From JACVRW01 sp963728495 (GTDB lineage: Bacteria; Actinomycetota; Thermoleophilia; Solirubrobacterales; Thermoleophilaceae): DNA of 64,000 nucleotides. Shown piece by piece: positions 25,576-34,046 of the stretch. Location: NCBI GenBank assembly GCA_963728495.1, contig CAVSKI010000011.1:744001-808000 (forward strand). The letters are read 5' to 3'. A program made the position numbers and the translations under genes. The notes beneath the pieces were generated by a model. It was not told the origin of the DNA, made no database searches, and saw nothing but the letters and a program-made list of their open reading frames with translations. Each line of letters starts with the position of its first letter. Position 1 is the first letter of the stretch.

Positions 25576-25964
25576 ATGGCTGATGTGGGTTTGTCGTTTG
25601 TGGACCCGCCCGGCGCTGCGCGAGCCGCCGCCTGGTGGGCTCTGGCGTCTCTAACGGCAGCAACCAAGGGTGGACGCGGCCGTGTTGTCGGCTTTGTCAC
25701 GCTGCTGTAACGCGGTTTCGCGGCCGCTGTCCTGGATTGACCCCCGCATAGGGGTGCAGGGCAGGACAGTGCCCAACGCGGCGGCCGGATTCGTCGGCCC
25801 GACGGGCTTGTGTACAGCGCCGCGACAGGAGTGACAGAGCCGACAGACCCCGGCCCTGTTGCTGTATTGCAAAACGCTCGACCCGGCGCACGGCGGCTCG
25901 CGCCGCGCAAGGCGGCGCACCGAACCCACATAACGCCGCTAGCCGGCCAGGAATCAGCGGGGGT
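25576..25964. other. Non-coding interval without recognisable gene
   Basis: About 390 bases between the hydrolase stop and the yggS terminator hairpin. No frame on either strand gives a protein-like sequence. Visible features: short hairpins at 25740-25758 (ACCCC/GGGGT) and just after it (GGGC/GCCC); three GACAG pentamers at 25824, 25833 and 25842 with a 9-base period; TTGTGTACAGCG. It could hold a small RNA or operators, but no known RNA family (RNase P, tmRNA, SRP, 6S, riboswitch) was recognised. Confidence 0.4.
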
Positions 25965-25984
25965 CCGGGGGCGCGAGCCCCCGG
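25965..25984 (-). terminator. Hairpin downstream of yggS
   Basis: Perfect 8-bp stem (CCGGGGGC / GCCCCCGG) with a GCGA loop, beginning 5 bases past the yggS stop on the minus strand. No T-run follows, so it is a probable rather than certain terminator of the his-cca-pgeF-yggS transcript. Confidence 0.55.
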
Positions 25985-25989
25985 CCCGA

Positions 25990-26598
25990 CTACTCCTCGT
26001 AGAGCACGCTGCCGAGGCGCACGATGGTCGCCCCCTCCTCCACCGCCACCGCGTAGTCCTGGCTCGTGCCCATCGAGAGCCGCTCCAGGCCGTGCTCGCC
26101 GGCCAGCTCGGCCAGGCGGGCGAAATGCCGGCGGCTGTCCTCGGGGCGCTCGGCGAAGGGGGGCATGGTCATCAGGCCGCCCACCGGAGACGGGCAGCGC
26201 TCGATGTAGTCGGCGAGTTCCGACGGGTCGATGCCCTCCTTCGAGTCCTCACCGGCCACGTTGACCTGAATCAGCACCTCGCGGGCCGGGTTCTGCTCCA
26301 GGCGGCGCAGCGCCGACTCGGAGGAGATCGAGTGGATCAGGCGCACGTTGGGCGCGATGTCCTTGAGCTTGCGGCTCTGAATTGCGCCGATGAAGTCCCA
26401 GCTGAACAGCTCGCCGTGGGCCTCCTGCTTGGCCAGCAGCTCCTGAGCGCGGTTCTCGCCGACCAAGTCGATTCCGGCCTCGGCCAGCTTGGGCAGGTCG
26501 TCAAGCTCCACGTACTTCACGGCGGCCAGGATCTCCACCTGCCCGCCGATCCGATCGCGCACCCGCTCGAGGTTCTCCCTTATCCGCTCAGCACGCAC
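25990..26598 (-). CDS. YggS-family pyridoxal phosphate homeostasis protein
   Basis: 202 residues, alanine-racemase-like TIM barrel binding PLP. The PLP Lys is in ILAAVKYVELDD (usually AVSK-). GENRAQELLAK, WDFIGAIQSRKLK, LIQVNVAGEDSKEG and LSMGTSQDYAVAVEEG are family motifs. It buffers free PLP and amino acid pools. GTG at 26598 overlaps the pgeF stop by 19 bases. It typically sits beside sepF; here the hydrolase insertion separates them. Confidence 0.92.
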   Translation of the reverse strand: MRAERIRENLERVRDRIGGQVEILAAVKYVELDDLPKLAEAGIDLVGENRAQELLAKQEAHGELFSWDFIGAIQSRKLKDIAPNVRLIHSISSESALRRLEQNPAREVLIQVNVAGEDSKEGIDPSELADYIERCPSPVGGLMTMPPFAERPEDSRRHFARLAELAGEHGLERLSMGTSQDYAVAVEEGATIVRLGSVLYEE

Positions 26599-27296
26599 AG
26601 CCCCGCCTGGCGGCCGGTCACGCCGTCATCGCGACGGTGGGAGAAGTACAGGTCGGGGTGGCAGCTGGTGCAGCAGTCAAAGTGGGAGATCTCGGTCACA
26701 CCGGCCGATCCGAGCCGCGCCTCGATCACCCTGCGCAGGTCGAGCATGCGCCCGTCGGCCGCCCCGCGGACATCGGTGAAGTGCTCGAGCACCTCCGGAC
26801 CGACTTCGTAGCAGCAGCCGCCTATTCCCGGACCCACGGCCGCCGACGGCGGCTGTGCGAAGCGGCTTACTGCCTTCTCGATGATGCCGCCGGCCAGCGG
26901 ACGCCAGCCACAGTGCAGCATCGCCGCCTGCTCTCCGTCTGACAGCGCGACCGGGTAGCAGTCGGCCACCAGCACCAGCAGAGCGATCCCGGGCCGCGCG
27001 GTCAGGTGGCCGTCCACGCGTGGCAGCTGCTTGCCCCCGGGGTCGGAATACGCGCGCTGGGCGTCCGGCGCGTCCCACTCGCTCAACTCGTTGCCGTGCA
27101 CCTGCCAGCCCATCACCACCTGGTCGGCCTCCACCCGCGTCGCCGCGGCGAGGCGACCGCGGTTCTCGGCCACCCGCTCGGGCTCGTCGTCGGTGAGGAT
27201 GCCCAGGTTGAGCGCGTGGTACGGGCCCTCGCTCACTCCCCCGTTGCGCGTCGAGAACACGGCGCGCGCGCCGGGAAGCGCCAGCGTGTCAATCAC
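26580..27296 (-). CDS. pgeF: PgeF/YfiH-family multicopper-like purine nucleoside phosphorylase
   Basis: 238 residues. The family, once called laccase-domain or polyphenol oxidase, contains zinc-dependent purine nucleoside phosphorylases and peptidoglycan editing factors. Motifs: FSTRNGGVSEGPYHALNLG, VVMGWQVHGNEL, DGHLTARPGIALLVLVADCYPV, MLHCGWRPLAGGI and GPGIGGCCYEVG. The His and Cys ligands are all present. GTG 27296 overlaps the nucleotidyltransferase stop by 8 bases. Confidence 0.93.
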   Translation of the reverse strand: MIDTLALPGARAVFSTRNGGVSEGPYHALNLGILTDDEPERVAENRGRLAAATRVEADQVVMGWQVHGNELSEWDAPDAQRAYSDPGGKQLPRVDGHLTARPGIALLVLVADCYPVALSDGEQAAMLHCGWRPLAGGIIEKAVSRFAQPPSAAVGPGIGGCCYEVGPEVLEHFTDVRGAADGRMLDLRRVIEARLGSAGVTEISHFDCCTSCHPDLYFSHRRDDGVTGRQAGLCVLSG

Positions 27297-28512
27297 GCGC
27301 CAGCTCCAGTGCCGTGGCCAGCTCTTGCTCGTGTCCGTTCACCAGGCCGTCGAGCTTACGCCGCAACGTCTCGTCGAGCGCACGGCCGATCGCCGGTCCC
27401 TGCGGCACACCCGCTGCGATGAGATCGTCGCCGGAGATCTCCAGCCCCACGCCGGCCAGCTCGGTCACCCAGCGCAGGATCGGGTCGGCGGGCGCGCCGA
27501 AGGCCAGCGCGAGGGCGAGCGCCTCCGGGGGCTCGACGGCGAGCAGATCGCGCAACTCGGAGGGCGCGAGGTCCCGGCGGGTGAGCGCGCCGGCCAAACG
27601 CCGACCCACGCGCGCGGCGCGCGAGACGGCGTCGCGGTCGCGAGCCTCGAGGTGCAGGCCGGCGACCCAGAGGTCGAGCTCCACGGGAGCGCCGGCGCAG
27701 AGCGCCGCCAGCGCGGCGAGCGAGCGGTCGGCACCGATGGCCGCGGCGCCCAGCGACGCCGAGGCCACCAACTCGGGGTCGGGATCAAGCGCCGGGTGCA
27801 GCGCGCGGTCCAGGCCCAGGTCGCGCAGGCGCTCCACGCCGACGGGGGCTTCCAGCTCCCCGAGCAGGTCCATCAGCTCGTCGCGCACGCGGGCACCGGA
27901 AACGGTGGACATGGCCTCCTCGGCGATGGCCGCGCGCGCGGACCGCTCGGTGTCCTCGTCCATGGCGAAGCCCAGCCGGACCTCGTAGCGCACCGCTCGA
28001 AGCAGCCTGGTCGGGTCATCGAGAAAGGAGCCCGGGTGGAGGATGCGGATGGTCCCCGAATCCAGGTCGGCCAGACCTCGGCAGGGGTCGTAGAGGTGTC
28101 CGAGATCGTCACGCGATAAAGCCACGGCCATCGCGTTGACCGAGAAGTCGCGGCGGCGCAGGTCGTCAGCCAGCGGGGCGGCGAACACGGTCGGCAGGGC
28201 GCCGGGCTCCGAGTAGATCTCCGTGCGGGTGGCGGCCAGGTCGAATGTCAGCTCGTCGGTCCGCACGGTGGCCGTCCCGAAGCGTTGGTGTTCGCGCGCC
28301 GTGCCCCCCAGGCGATCGGCCAGGGCGCGGGCCACCGACCGAGCGTCGCCCTCGACGGCGATGTCGAGATCCACGTGCCGCGCGTCGCGCAGCAGGTCGC
28401 GCACCGCGCCCCCCACCAGATAGGTCGGCGGCAGGTCGCCGAGAGCGGCCAGCAACCGCTCCATGCCCGCCAGCCGGCGGATGCGCTCACGGAGCTCGGT
28501 CGCGGCGGCCAC
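27289..28512 (-). CDS. CCA-adding tRNA nucleotidyltransferase / poly(A) polymerase family
   Basis: 407 residues. The head domain carries YLVGGAVRDLLRDARHVDLDIAVEG, the class II nucleotidyltransferase signature with the DLD metal ligands, followed by RRDFSVNAMAV and PGSFLDDPTRLLRAVRYEVRLGF. It probably adds or repairs tRNA CCA ends; the family also includes poly(A) polymerases and A-adding enzymes, and sequence alone does not separate them. The C-terminal half is Ala/Leu/Asp-rich helices. GTG start, 4 bases downstream of hisF. Confidence 0.88.
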   Translation of the reverse strand: MAAATELRERIRRLAGMERLLAALGDLPPTYLVGGAVRDLLRDARHVDLDIAVEGDARSVARALADRLGGTAREHQRFGTATVRTDELTFDLAATRTEIYSEPGALPTVFAAPLADDLRRRDFSVNAMAVALSRDDLGHLYDPCRGLADLDSGTIRILHPGSFLDDPTRLLRAVRYEVRLGFAMDEDTERSARAAIAEEAMSTVSGARVRDELMDLLGELEAPVGVERLRDLGLDRALHPALDPDPELVASASLGAAAIGADRSLAALAALCAGAPVELDLWVAGLHLEARDRDAVSRAARVGRRLAGALTRRDLAPSELRDLLAVEPPEALALALAFGAPADPILRWVTELAGVGLEISGDDLIAAGVPQGPAIGRALDETLRRKLDGLVNGHEQELATALELARD

Positions 28513-28516
28513 GAAC

Positions 28517-29272
28517 CTAAAGCCGGACCGGGATGCCCGCCGCCCGCATGCGCTGCTTGGCCTCGCGCACCGTGTGCTGCCCGTAGTGGAAGATCGAGGC
28601 GCACAGCACGGCGTCGGCGCCGCCTTCGGCCACGGCCTCCACGAGGTGGTCGAGTGTGCCCGCGCCGCCGCTGGCGATCACCGGCACCTCCACCGCGCCG
28701 GCCACTGCACTGGTCAGCTCGATCTCGTAGCCGTACTCGGTGCCGTCACGGTCCATGCTCGTCAGCAGGATCTCGCCCGCTCCGCGCTCAACACCTTCGC
28801 GCGCCCATTCGACCGCGTCGCGCCCCACCGGGGTGCGGCCGCCGTTGACGTAGACGCCGTAGGAGTCGCCTTCGCGACGCGCATCGATGGCCAAGACCAC
28901 GCACTGGGCCCCGAATATCTCTGCCATCTCCCCCAGCAGGTCGGGGCGCGCCACGGCCGCCGAGTTCACTGACACCTTGTCCGCGCCGGCGTCGAGCACC
29001 GCCTGCGCGTCCGCCACCGAGCGCACTCCTCCGCCGATCGTGAAGGGGATGAAGACGTCGTCGGCGCAGCGTCGCGCCAGCTGAGCCACCGTCTCGCGCT
29101 TCTCGTGCGAGGCGGTTATGTCGAGGAACACGATCTCGTCTGCTCCTTCGTCCTGATAGCGCACCGCCAGCTCGACCGGATCGCCGGCGTCGCGCAGGTC
29201 GACGAACTCGACTCCCTTCACCACGCGCCCCTTGTCCACGTCGAGGCAGGGGATGACCCGGCGCAACAGCAT
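28517..29272 (-). CDS. hisF: Imidazole glycerol phosphate synthase subunit HisF
   Basis: Cyclase half of the HisFH complex, releasing IGP and AICAR. 251 residues, TIM barrel: RRVIPCLDVDKGRVVKGVEF start, IPFTIGGGVRSV, and DGTEYGYEIELTSAV. The catalytic Asp residues (CLDVDKG and SMDRDGT) are present. ATG overlaps the hisA stop by one base. Confidence 0.97.
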   Translation of the reverse strand: MLLRRVIPCLDVDKGRVVKGVEFVDLRDAGDPVELAVRYQDEGADEIVFLDITASHEKRETVAQLARRCADDVFIPFTIGGGVRSVADAQAVLDAGADKVSVNSAAVARPDLLGEMAEIFGAQCVVLAIDARREGDSYGVYVNGGRTPVGRDAVEWAREGVERGAGEILLTSMDRDGTEYGYEIELTSAVAGAVEVPVIASGGAGTLDHLVEAVAEGGADAVLCASIFHYGQHTVREAKQRMRAAGIPVRL

Positions 29273-30003
29273 CAGACTCTCCCGTCAAGCGCGGCCTGCC
29301 CCTCGCGTACGCCGAAGCGCTTCTCGTAGAGCGCTTTGCCCGAGATCACGCCGGCCAGGTTGAGCAGGCGCAGCTCGCGCAGCGCAACGAGATCGTCCAG
29401 CGACCCGATGCCGCCGGAGATCAGGAAACGTCCGCGCACCGCCTCCGACACGCGCCGGACCTCGTCGAGATCGAGGCCGTCCAGCATCCCGTCGCGGTCG
29501 ACGTTGGTGTAGACGAAACGAGTGGCGCCCCGGGATTGCATGCGCCGGATGGCGTCGTCCCCGCGCACCTGCGTCTCGCGCGTCCAGCCGGCTACCGACA
29601 CCTGTCCGCCACGTACGTCGACCCCCACCAGGATCCGCGAGGTGAAGGCCGACAGCGCCTCGTCGAGCAGATCGGGATCGGTGAAGGCGGCGGTACCCAG
29701 CACCACGCGAGTGGCTCCGGCCGCCAGCGCCTTGCGAATCGAACCGATCGAGCGCAGGCCCCCGCCCAGCTCGACCGGCACGTCGAGCTCTTCCGCGATC
29801 CGCTGCACGTGATGGAGGTTGACGGGCTCGCCCTCCCGTGCGCCGTCGAGGTCGACCACGTGCAGGAAGCGCGCGCCCGCCTCGACGAACGAGCGCGCCG
29901 CCTCGAGCGGATCGTCGGCGTAGACGGTCTCGTCGTCGAAGCGGCCCTGGCGCAGCCGCACGGCCTTGCCATCGCGGATGTCCACCGCGGGCAGCAGGAT
30001 CAT
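29272..30003 (-). CDS. hisA: ProFAR isomerase HisA
   Basis: Isomerises ProFAR to PRFAR in histidine synthesis. 243 residues. LLPAVDIRDGKAVRLRQG has the catalytic Asp; VELGGGLRSI, VYTNVDRDGMLDGLDLD and LISGGIGSLDDLVALREL are conserved. In actinobacteria this enzyme (PriA) can also serve tryptophan synthesis; the sequence alone does not show which. ATG overlaps the hisH stop by 4 bases. Confidence 0.95.
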   Translation of the reverse strand: MILLPAVDIRDGKAVRLRQGRFDDETVYADDPLEAARSFVEAGARFLHVVDLDGAREGEPVNLHHVQRIAEELDVPVELGGGLRSIGSIRKALAAGATRVVLGTAAFTDPDLLDEALSAFTSRILVGVDVRGGQVSVAGWTRETQVRGDDAIRRMQSRGATRFVYTNVDRDGMLDGLDLDEVRRVSEAVRGRFLISGGIGSLDDLVALRELRLLNLAGVISGKALYEKRFGVREGQAALDGRV

Positions 30004-30614
30004 GCGGCCGCGGCGCGGGCGAGACCAACGAAGTTCTTGAGCAGCCGCAGCCCGTCGGGCCCGGACTTCTCGGGGTGCGACTGCAACCCGTAGACCGGTG
30101 CTCGCTCCACCACGCTCACGAACTCGCCCTCGTAGTCGGCGGTGCCGAGCACGTCGTTGTCATCGGCCGGCCGCGGCGCAAACGAGTTCGCGTGGTAGAA
30201 GGCACAGGGCTGCGGGAGGCCGGTTGTAAGCGCGCTCTCGCGGCGCCAGCTCACTTCGTTCCAGCCGATCTGCGGGACCTTGGGCGCGGTGAGGCGTTCC
30301 ACGCTTCCCTCCAGCAGGCCGATCCCGTCGGCCCCACCCAGCTCCGTGGTCGATTGGAACAGGAGCTGCATGCCCATGCACAGGCCGATCAGCGGCACGC
30401 CGGCCTCCAACCGCTCGCGCAAGAGCTCGTCCAGGGCCAGCGCGCGCACACGCTCCATGGCCTTCGGCATCGCGCCTACGCCTGGGAGCACTATGCCGTC
30501 GGCCTCGCGCACGCGGGCGTGGTCGTGGGTCAGCACGGGCTCGGCGCCGACGTGCTCGAGAGCCTTCGCCACCGAACGCAGGTTGCCCATGCCGTAATCG
30601 ACGATGGCTATCAC
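30000..30614 (-). CDS. hisH: Imidazole glycerol phosphate synthase subunit HisH
   Basis: Glutamine amidotransferase that feeds ammonia to HisF. 204 residues. Start IAIVDYGMGNLRSVAKALEH, nucleophile Cys in LIGLCMGMQLLF, and His/Glu of the triad in YGLQSHPEKSG. GTG start overlapping the hisB stop by 4 bases. Confidence 0.97.
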   Translation of the reverse strand: MIAIVDYGMGNLRSVAKALEHVGAEPVLTHDHARVREADGIVLPGVGAMPKAMERVRALALDELLRERLEAGVPLIGLCMGMQLLFQSTTELGGADGIGLLEGSVERLTAPKVPQIGWNEVSWRRESALTTGLPQPCAFYHANSFAPRPADDNDVLGTADYEGEFVSVVERAPVYGLQSHPEKSGPDGLRLLKNFVGLARAAAA

Positions 30615-31192
30615 AGGAGTCCCTTGGTGGAGGGCACGCCGCCCCCTTCGATCTCAACCGCCTGTCGCAGCGCCCGAGCGAAGGCCTTGAACGCCACCTC
30701 GACCATGTGGTGGGCGTTGGTGCCGGCCTCAACGGTCAGGTGGAGCGTGAGCTTGGCGCTGTTGCCCACGGCGCGAAAGAACTCCTCGGCCAGATCGGTG
30801 TCGAAGTCCCCTACGCGCTCAGCGGGAATGTCGGCCTCGAAGGAGGTGTAGGGACGGCCGGACAGGTCGATCGCGCAGGCGGCCCGCGCCTCGTCCATCG
30901 GCAGGACCGCATGACCGAAGCGGCGGATCCCGGCACGGTCGCCGAGGGCCTCGTCGATGGCCTGCCCGAGCACGATGCCGGTGTCCTCGACGGTGTGATG
31001 AGGGCCCGTCGCGAGATCGCCTGAGACCTCAACGTCAAGATCCAGACCGCCATGGCGGGCCAGGGCATCGAGCAGGTGGTCGAAGAAGCCGACCCCGGTC
31101 GCGCGCAGTCCCTCTCCCGAGCCGTCGAGATCGAGGCTCAGCTGCACGTCGGTTTCGCCTGTGGTGCGGTGGATTTGCGAGGTTCGGCTCAC
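30611..31192 (-). CDS. hisB: Imidazoleglycerol-phosphate dehydratase
   Basis: Monofunctional HisB dehydratase, 193 residues. VGFFDHLLDALARHGG, GPHHTVEDTGIVLGQA, DEARAACAIDLSGRP and EAGTNAHHMVEVAFKAFARAL provide the manganese-binding His and Glu residues. GTG 31192 overlaps the hisD stop by 4 bases. The open frame further upstream is hisD out of frame. Confidence 0.97.
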   Translation of the reverse strand: MSRTSQIHRTTGETDVQLSLDLDGSGEGLRATGVGFFDHLLDALARHGGLDLDVEVSGDLATGPHHTVEDTGIVLGQAIDEALGDRAGIRRFGHAVLPMDEARAACAIDLSGRPYTSFEADIPAERVGDFDTDLAEEFFRAVGNSAKLTLHLTVEAGTNAHHMVEVAFKAFARALRQAVEIEGGGVPSTKGLL

Positions 31193-32418
31193 GCGCGGCG
31201 CTCCATCGACTCGGCGTGCACGGGAAAGCCCTCGGCGCGGGCCAGGGCGGCGCCTGCGGGCGCGAGGCGCGCGGGCGCATCGCCGGGCAAGGATACGCGA
31301 GCCATGCGCCGCCGGAACGTGGCGGGCGAGAGCGCGCTCTGAAAGCGCGCCGCGCCTCCGGTGGGCAGGACGTGATTCGAGCCGGCGACGTAGTCGCCGA
31401 AGGCCGTGCCCGACCCCGGCCCCACGAACACGCAACCCGCCGAGCTCACCCGGTCGGCCAGCGCTTCGGCCTCCGCGCCGATCAGCTGAAGGTGCTCGGG
31501 GGCGAACTCCTCGGCGGCACGGAGCGCTTCGCGCGCATCGCCCGCCTGTACCACCTGAAGCTCGGCCTCGGTAACGCTGGGTCGCTCGGGAGCCATTCGC
31601 TCCACGGCCGCGAGCACCCCGGTGAGCAGGCGCTCGTCGAGGGCGATCAGTGCCACCACGCTGTCGGAGCCATGCTCGGCCTGGGCCAGCAGGTCGAGGG
31701 CCACGATCTCTGGATCGGCGCCCGGTCCGGCAATCACCAGGAGCTCGCTCGGCCCGGCCAGGCCGTCGATCCCCACTGCGCCGAACACCTGCCGCTTGGC
31801 CTCGGTCACCCAGGCGTTCCCCGGGCCGACGATCACATCCACGGCGCGAACGCTCTCCGTCCCGTAGGCGAGGGCCGCCACGGCCTGCGCACCCCCCATC
31901 CGGTAGACCTCGCTGACCTCGCACAGGACACAGGCCGCCAGGATGGCCGGGTGGGCCCTGCCACCGGGCCCGGGAGGAGCGCACACGGCAACCTGCCGAA
32001 CGCCGGCCACGCGGGCCGTGATCGCGCACATGACCACCGTGGAGAGATAGGGCGCCCGACCGCCGGGAACGTAGACGCCGGCGCGCTCGACCGGAAGCTC
32101 CGCGACCGCGATTCGCTGTCCCTGGGTGCCTTCAACCGATACCGGCTCCCGCAGCTGAGCCTCGGCGACGGCGCGAACGTTGGCGATCGCCGTTCTCAGG
32201 GCACTCAACACGGGCGCCTCCAGTAGGCCGAGCGATCCCTCGAGCTCACGCGCATCCACCCGCAGCTGCTCGGGGCCCAGCTCGGCCTTGTCGAAGCGTT
32301 CGGTCAACTCGATCACCGCCGCGTCGCCTCCGTCGCGAACCGCCCGGATGATCTGCGCAACCTCGTCGCTTCGGGCTTCGGCGGGCCCGCCGCGAGACAG
32401 CCCTCGGGTGATCCTCAT
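31189..32418 (-). CDS. hisD: Histidinol dehydrogenase
   Basis: Zinc-dependent two-step oxidation of histidinol to histidine. 409 residues. VYVPGGRAPYLSTVVM, VIVGPGNAWVTEAKRQVFG, GPSELLVIAG, DLLAQAEHGSDS and EHLQLIGAEAEAL carry the zinc and NAD residues. VGPGSGTAFGDYVAGSNHVLPTGG is also intact. ATG 32418 overlaps the hisG stop by 4 bases. Slightly short for the family (about 430) but complete. Confidence 0.96.
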   Translation of the reverse strand: MRITRGLSRGGPAEARSDEVAQIIRAVRDGGDAAVIELTERFDKAELGPEQLRVDARELEGSLGLLEAPVLSALRTAIANVRAVAEAQLREPVSVEGTQGQRIAVAELPVERAGVYVPGGRAPYLSTVVMCAITARVAGVRQVAVCAPPGPGGRAHPAILAACVLCEVSEVYRMGGAQAVAALAYGTESVRAVDVIVGPGNAWVTEAKRQVFGAVGIDGLAGPSELLVIAGPGADPEIVALDLLAQAEHGSDSVVALIALDERLLTGVLAAVERMAPERPSVTEAELQVVQAGDAREALRAAEEFAPEHLQLIGAEAEALADRVSSAGCVFVGPGSGTAFGDYVAGSNHVLPTGGAARFQSALSPATFRRRMARVSLPGDAPARLAPAGAALARAEGFPVHAESMERRA

Positions 32419-33044
32419 TCGCCGCGCACCCGGCCCACGATCGTGTCGATCTGGTCGGCCTTGAGCTTGTGCGCCACCGGGTTGGCGATCAGCCGCGCCG
32501 TACAGGTGCCGATCTCCTCCGTCACGCGCAGGCCGTTCTCGTCGAGCGTGCGGCCGGTTGCCGTGAGGTCCACGATCGCGTCCACGAGGCCGGTGAGCGG
32601 CGCCAGCTCAACCGACCCCTTGACCTCCACAATCTCGGCCTGCCGGCCGGTGGCGGAGAAGTGCTGCGCGGCCACGCGCGGGTACTTGGTGGCGATGCGC
32701 ACCCGGCCGAGGCGGCGCAGGGCGTCGGAGATCGGGTCGCCGCCCTCACGCGCGGCCACGACCATGCGGCACTCGCCGTACCCAAGGTCGAGCAGTTCGT
32801 AGACCTTGCGCTGGGACTGTTCGAGCAGCACATCCTTGCCCGTGATCCCGATGTCGGCCGAGCCGTGCTCGACGTACGTGGGCACGTCCGACGGGCGCAT
32901 GGTCACGATCCCGGAATCGGCGAACAGCAGCTTGCGGTCGTTGCCGCGCACCTCGGTCGTGTCGATGCCCAGGCGGTCCAGCAGGTCGAGGCTGTCGGAG
33001 AACAGCGCGCCGCGCGGCACGGCGATGGTCAGGGGCCGGCTCAC
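32415..33044 (-). CDS. hisG: ATP phosphoribosyltransferase, short form (HisG)
   Basis: First step of histidine synthesis. 209 residues with TIAVPRGALFSDSLDLLDRLG and VEVKGSVELAPLTGLVDAIVDL. It lacks the C-terminal regulatory ACT-like domain, so it is the short form that needs HisZ for activity and feedback control. HisZ is encoded directly upstream, overlapping by 4 bases. Confidence 0.95.
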   Translation of the reverse strand: MSRPLTIAVPRGALFSDSLDLLDRLGIDTTEVRGNDRKLLFADSGIVTMRPSDVPTYVEHGSADIGITGKDVLLEQSQRKVYELLDLGYGECRMVVAAREGGDPISDALRRLGRVRIATKYPRVAAQHFSATGRQAEIVEVKGSVELAPLTGLVDAIVDLTATGRTLDENGLRVTEEIGTCTARLIANPVAHKLKADQIDTIVGRVRGE

Positions 33045-34034
33045 TCGAGCGCCTCCTCCGCCGCCTGAGCCATGTGCACCCGCTGCAGGTCCAGCGCCAT
33101 TCCACAGGCCGGGAGGTCACGCCCGAAGCGGCCGAGCAGCTCGTCATAGCGGCCTCCGCCACCGAGCGCGAAACCCACCGCCGGGTCGTAGACCTCGAAC
33201 ACCGCGCCCGTGTAATACCCGAGCTCGCGCACCAGACCCAGGTCGAAGATCACCCGGTCGGCCACGCCGCGCTGCTCGAGCAGGGCGTGGAGCTCGTGAA
33301 GACCCCGCACCGCCGCAACCGCCGGGCCGCCGGCGCGCTCCAGCACCTCGGGCCCGCCGCGCAGCTCGGGAAGACGCATCAGCAGCTCGCGCTCGCGATC
33401 GGAGAGCCGCTCGATCGATCGGGCGGCCATCTCCAGCCCCACGAGGTCGCGGCGCGAGAGCGCCTCCAGCAGCGGCAGGTGATCCTCCTCGGGCACGCCG
33501 AAGGAGGCCAGCAGGGTGGAATAGAGCGATCCGTCCCCCACGCCCACCCGGTGGCGGCGCAGGCCCGCCGCATCGAGGGCGGCGACGGTCAGGGCCAGCA
33601 CCTCCGCCTCGCCCTCCGGCGCCTCGGCACCGATCAGCTCCAGTCCGCCCTGCAGGAATTCGCGCGGCTCCCCCACGCCCCGGTCGACCGCCCGCCAGGC
33701 GTGCGCGAAGTAACAGAAGCGCAGCGGTGGCTCGGCATCGGCGTAGCGGGTGGCCACCACCCGCGAGATGGGGATCGTCATATCCGAGCGCAGCGCCAGA
33801 ACGTCGCCCTGTTCGTCGAAGGTCCGGTAGCGCGCCCCCGCGGCGCGTTCCTCCCCGCGGCGCAGGACCTCCTCGTACTCCACCGCCGGCGTGTGGACCT
33901 CGCCGTAGCCTCGCATCCTCGAACGTGGCGCGCATCCGGGCCGAGATCGCGCGCAGCTCGCGCATCTCGTCGGGCAGCACGTCGCGGGTGCCGGGCGGGA
34001 TGGGCGCCGCGCCGGGGCCGTAGTTCTCCTTCAC
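33041..34034 (-). CDS. hisZ: HisZ, regulatory subunit of ATP phosphoribosyltransferase, split by a frameshift
   Basis: HisRS-like subunit partnering short HisG. The main frame (33041-33916) gives GYGEVHTPAVEYEE, FDEQGDVLALRSDMTIPISR and GGGGRYDELLGRFG, as expected. The family's N-terminal piece (APIPPGTRDVLPDEMRELR, ending RMRATFED) lies in a different frame from GTG 34034. The two meet near 33905-33920 and require a +1 shift. Total length 994 bases is not a multiple of three. Either an extra base is an assembly or sequencing error or the gene is mutated. Starting at ATG 33916 would remove about 40 residues of the first class-II motif. Confidence 0.85.
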
Positions 34035-34046
34035 AGCTGTCCCAGG

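Noticed and set aside
25572..25931. 119-residue minus-strand frame in the gap before yggS
   Set aside because: Composition is Arg/Pro/Ala noise, with no ribosome site and no protein-like pattern. Overlapping frames on both strands look equally random.
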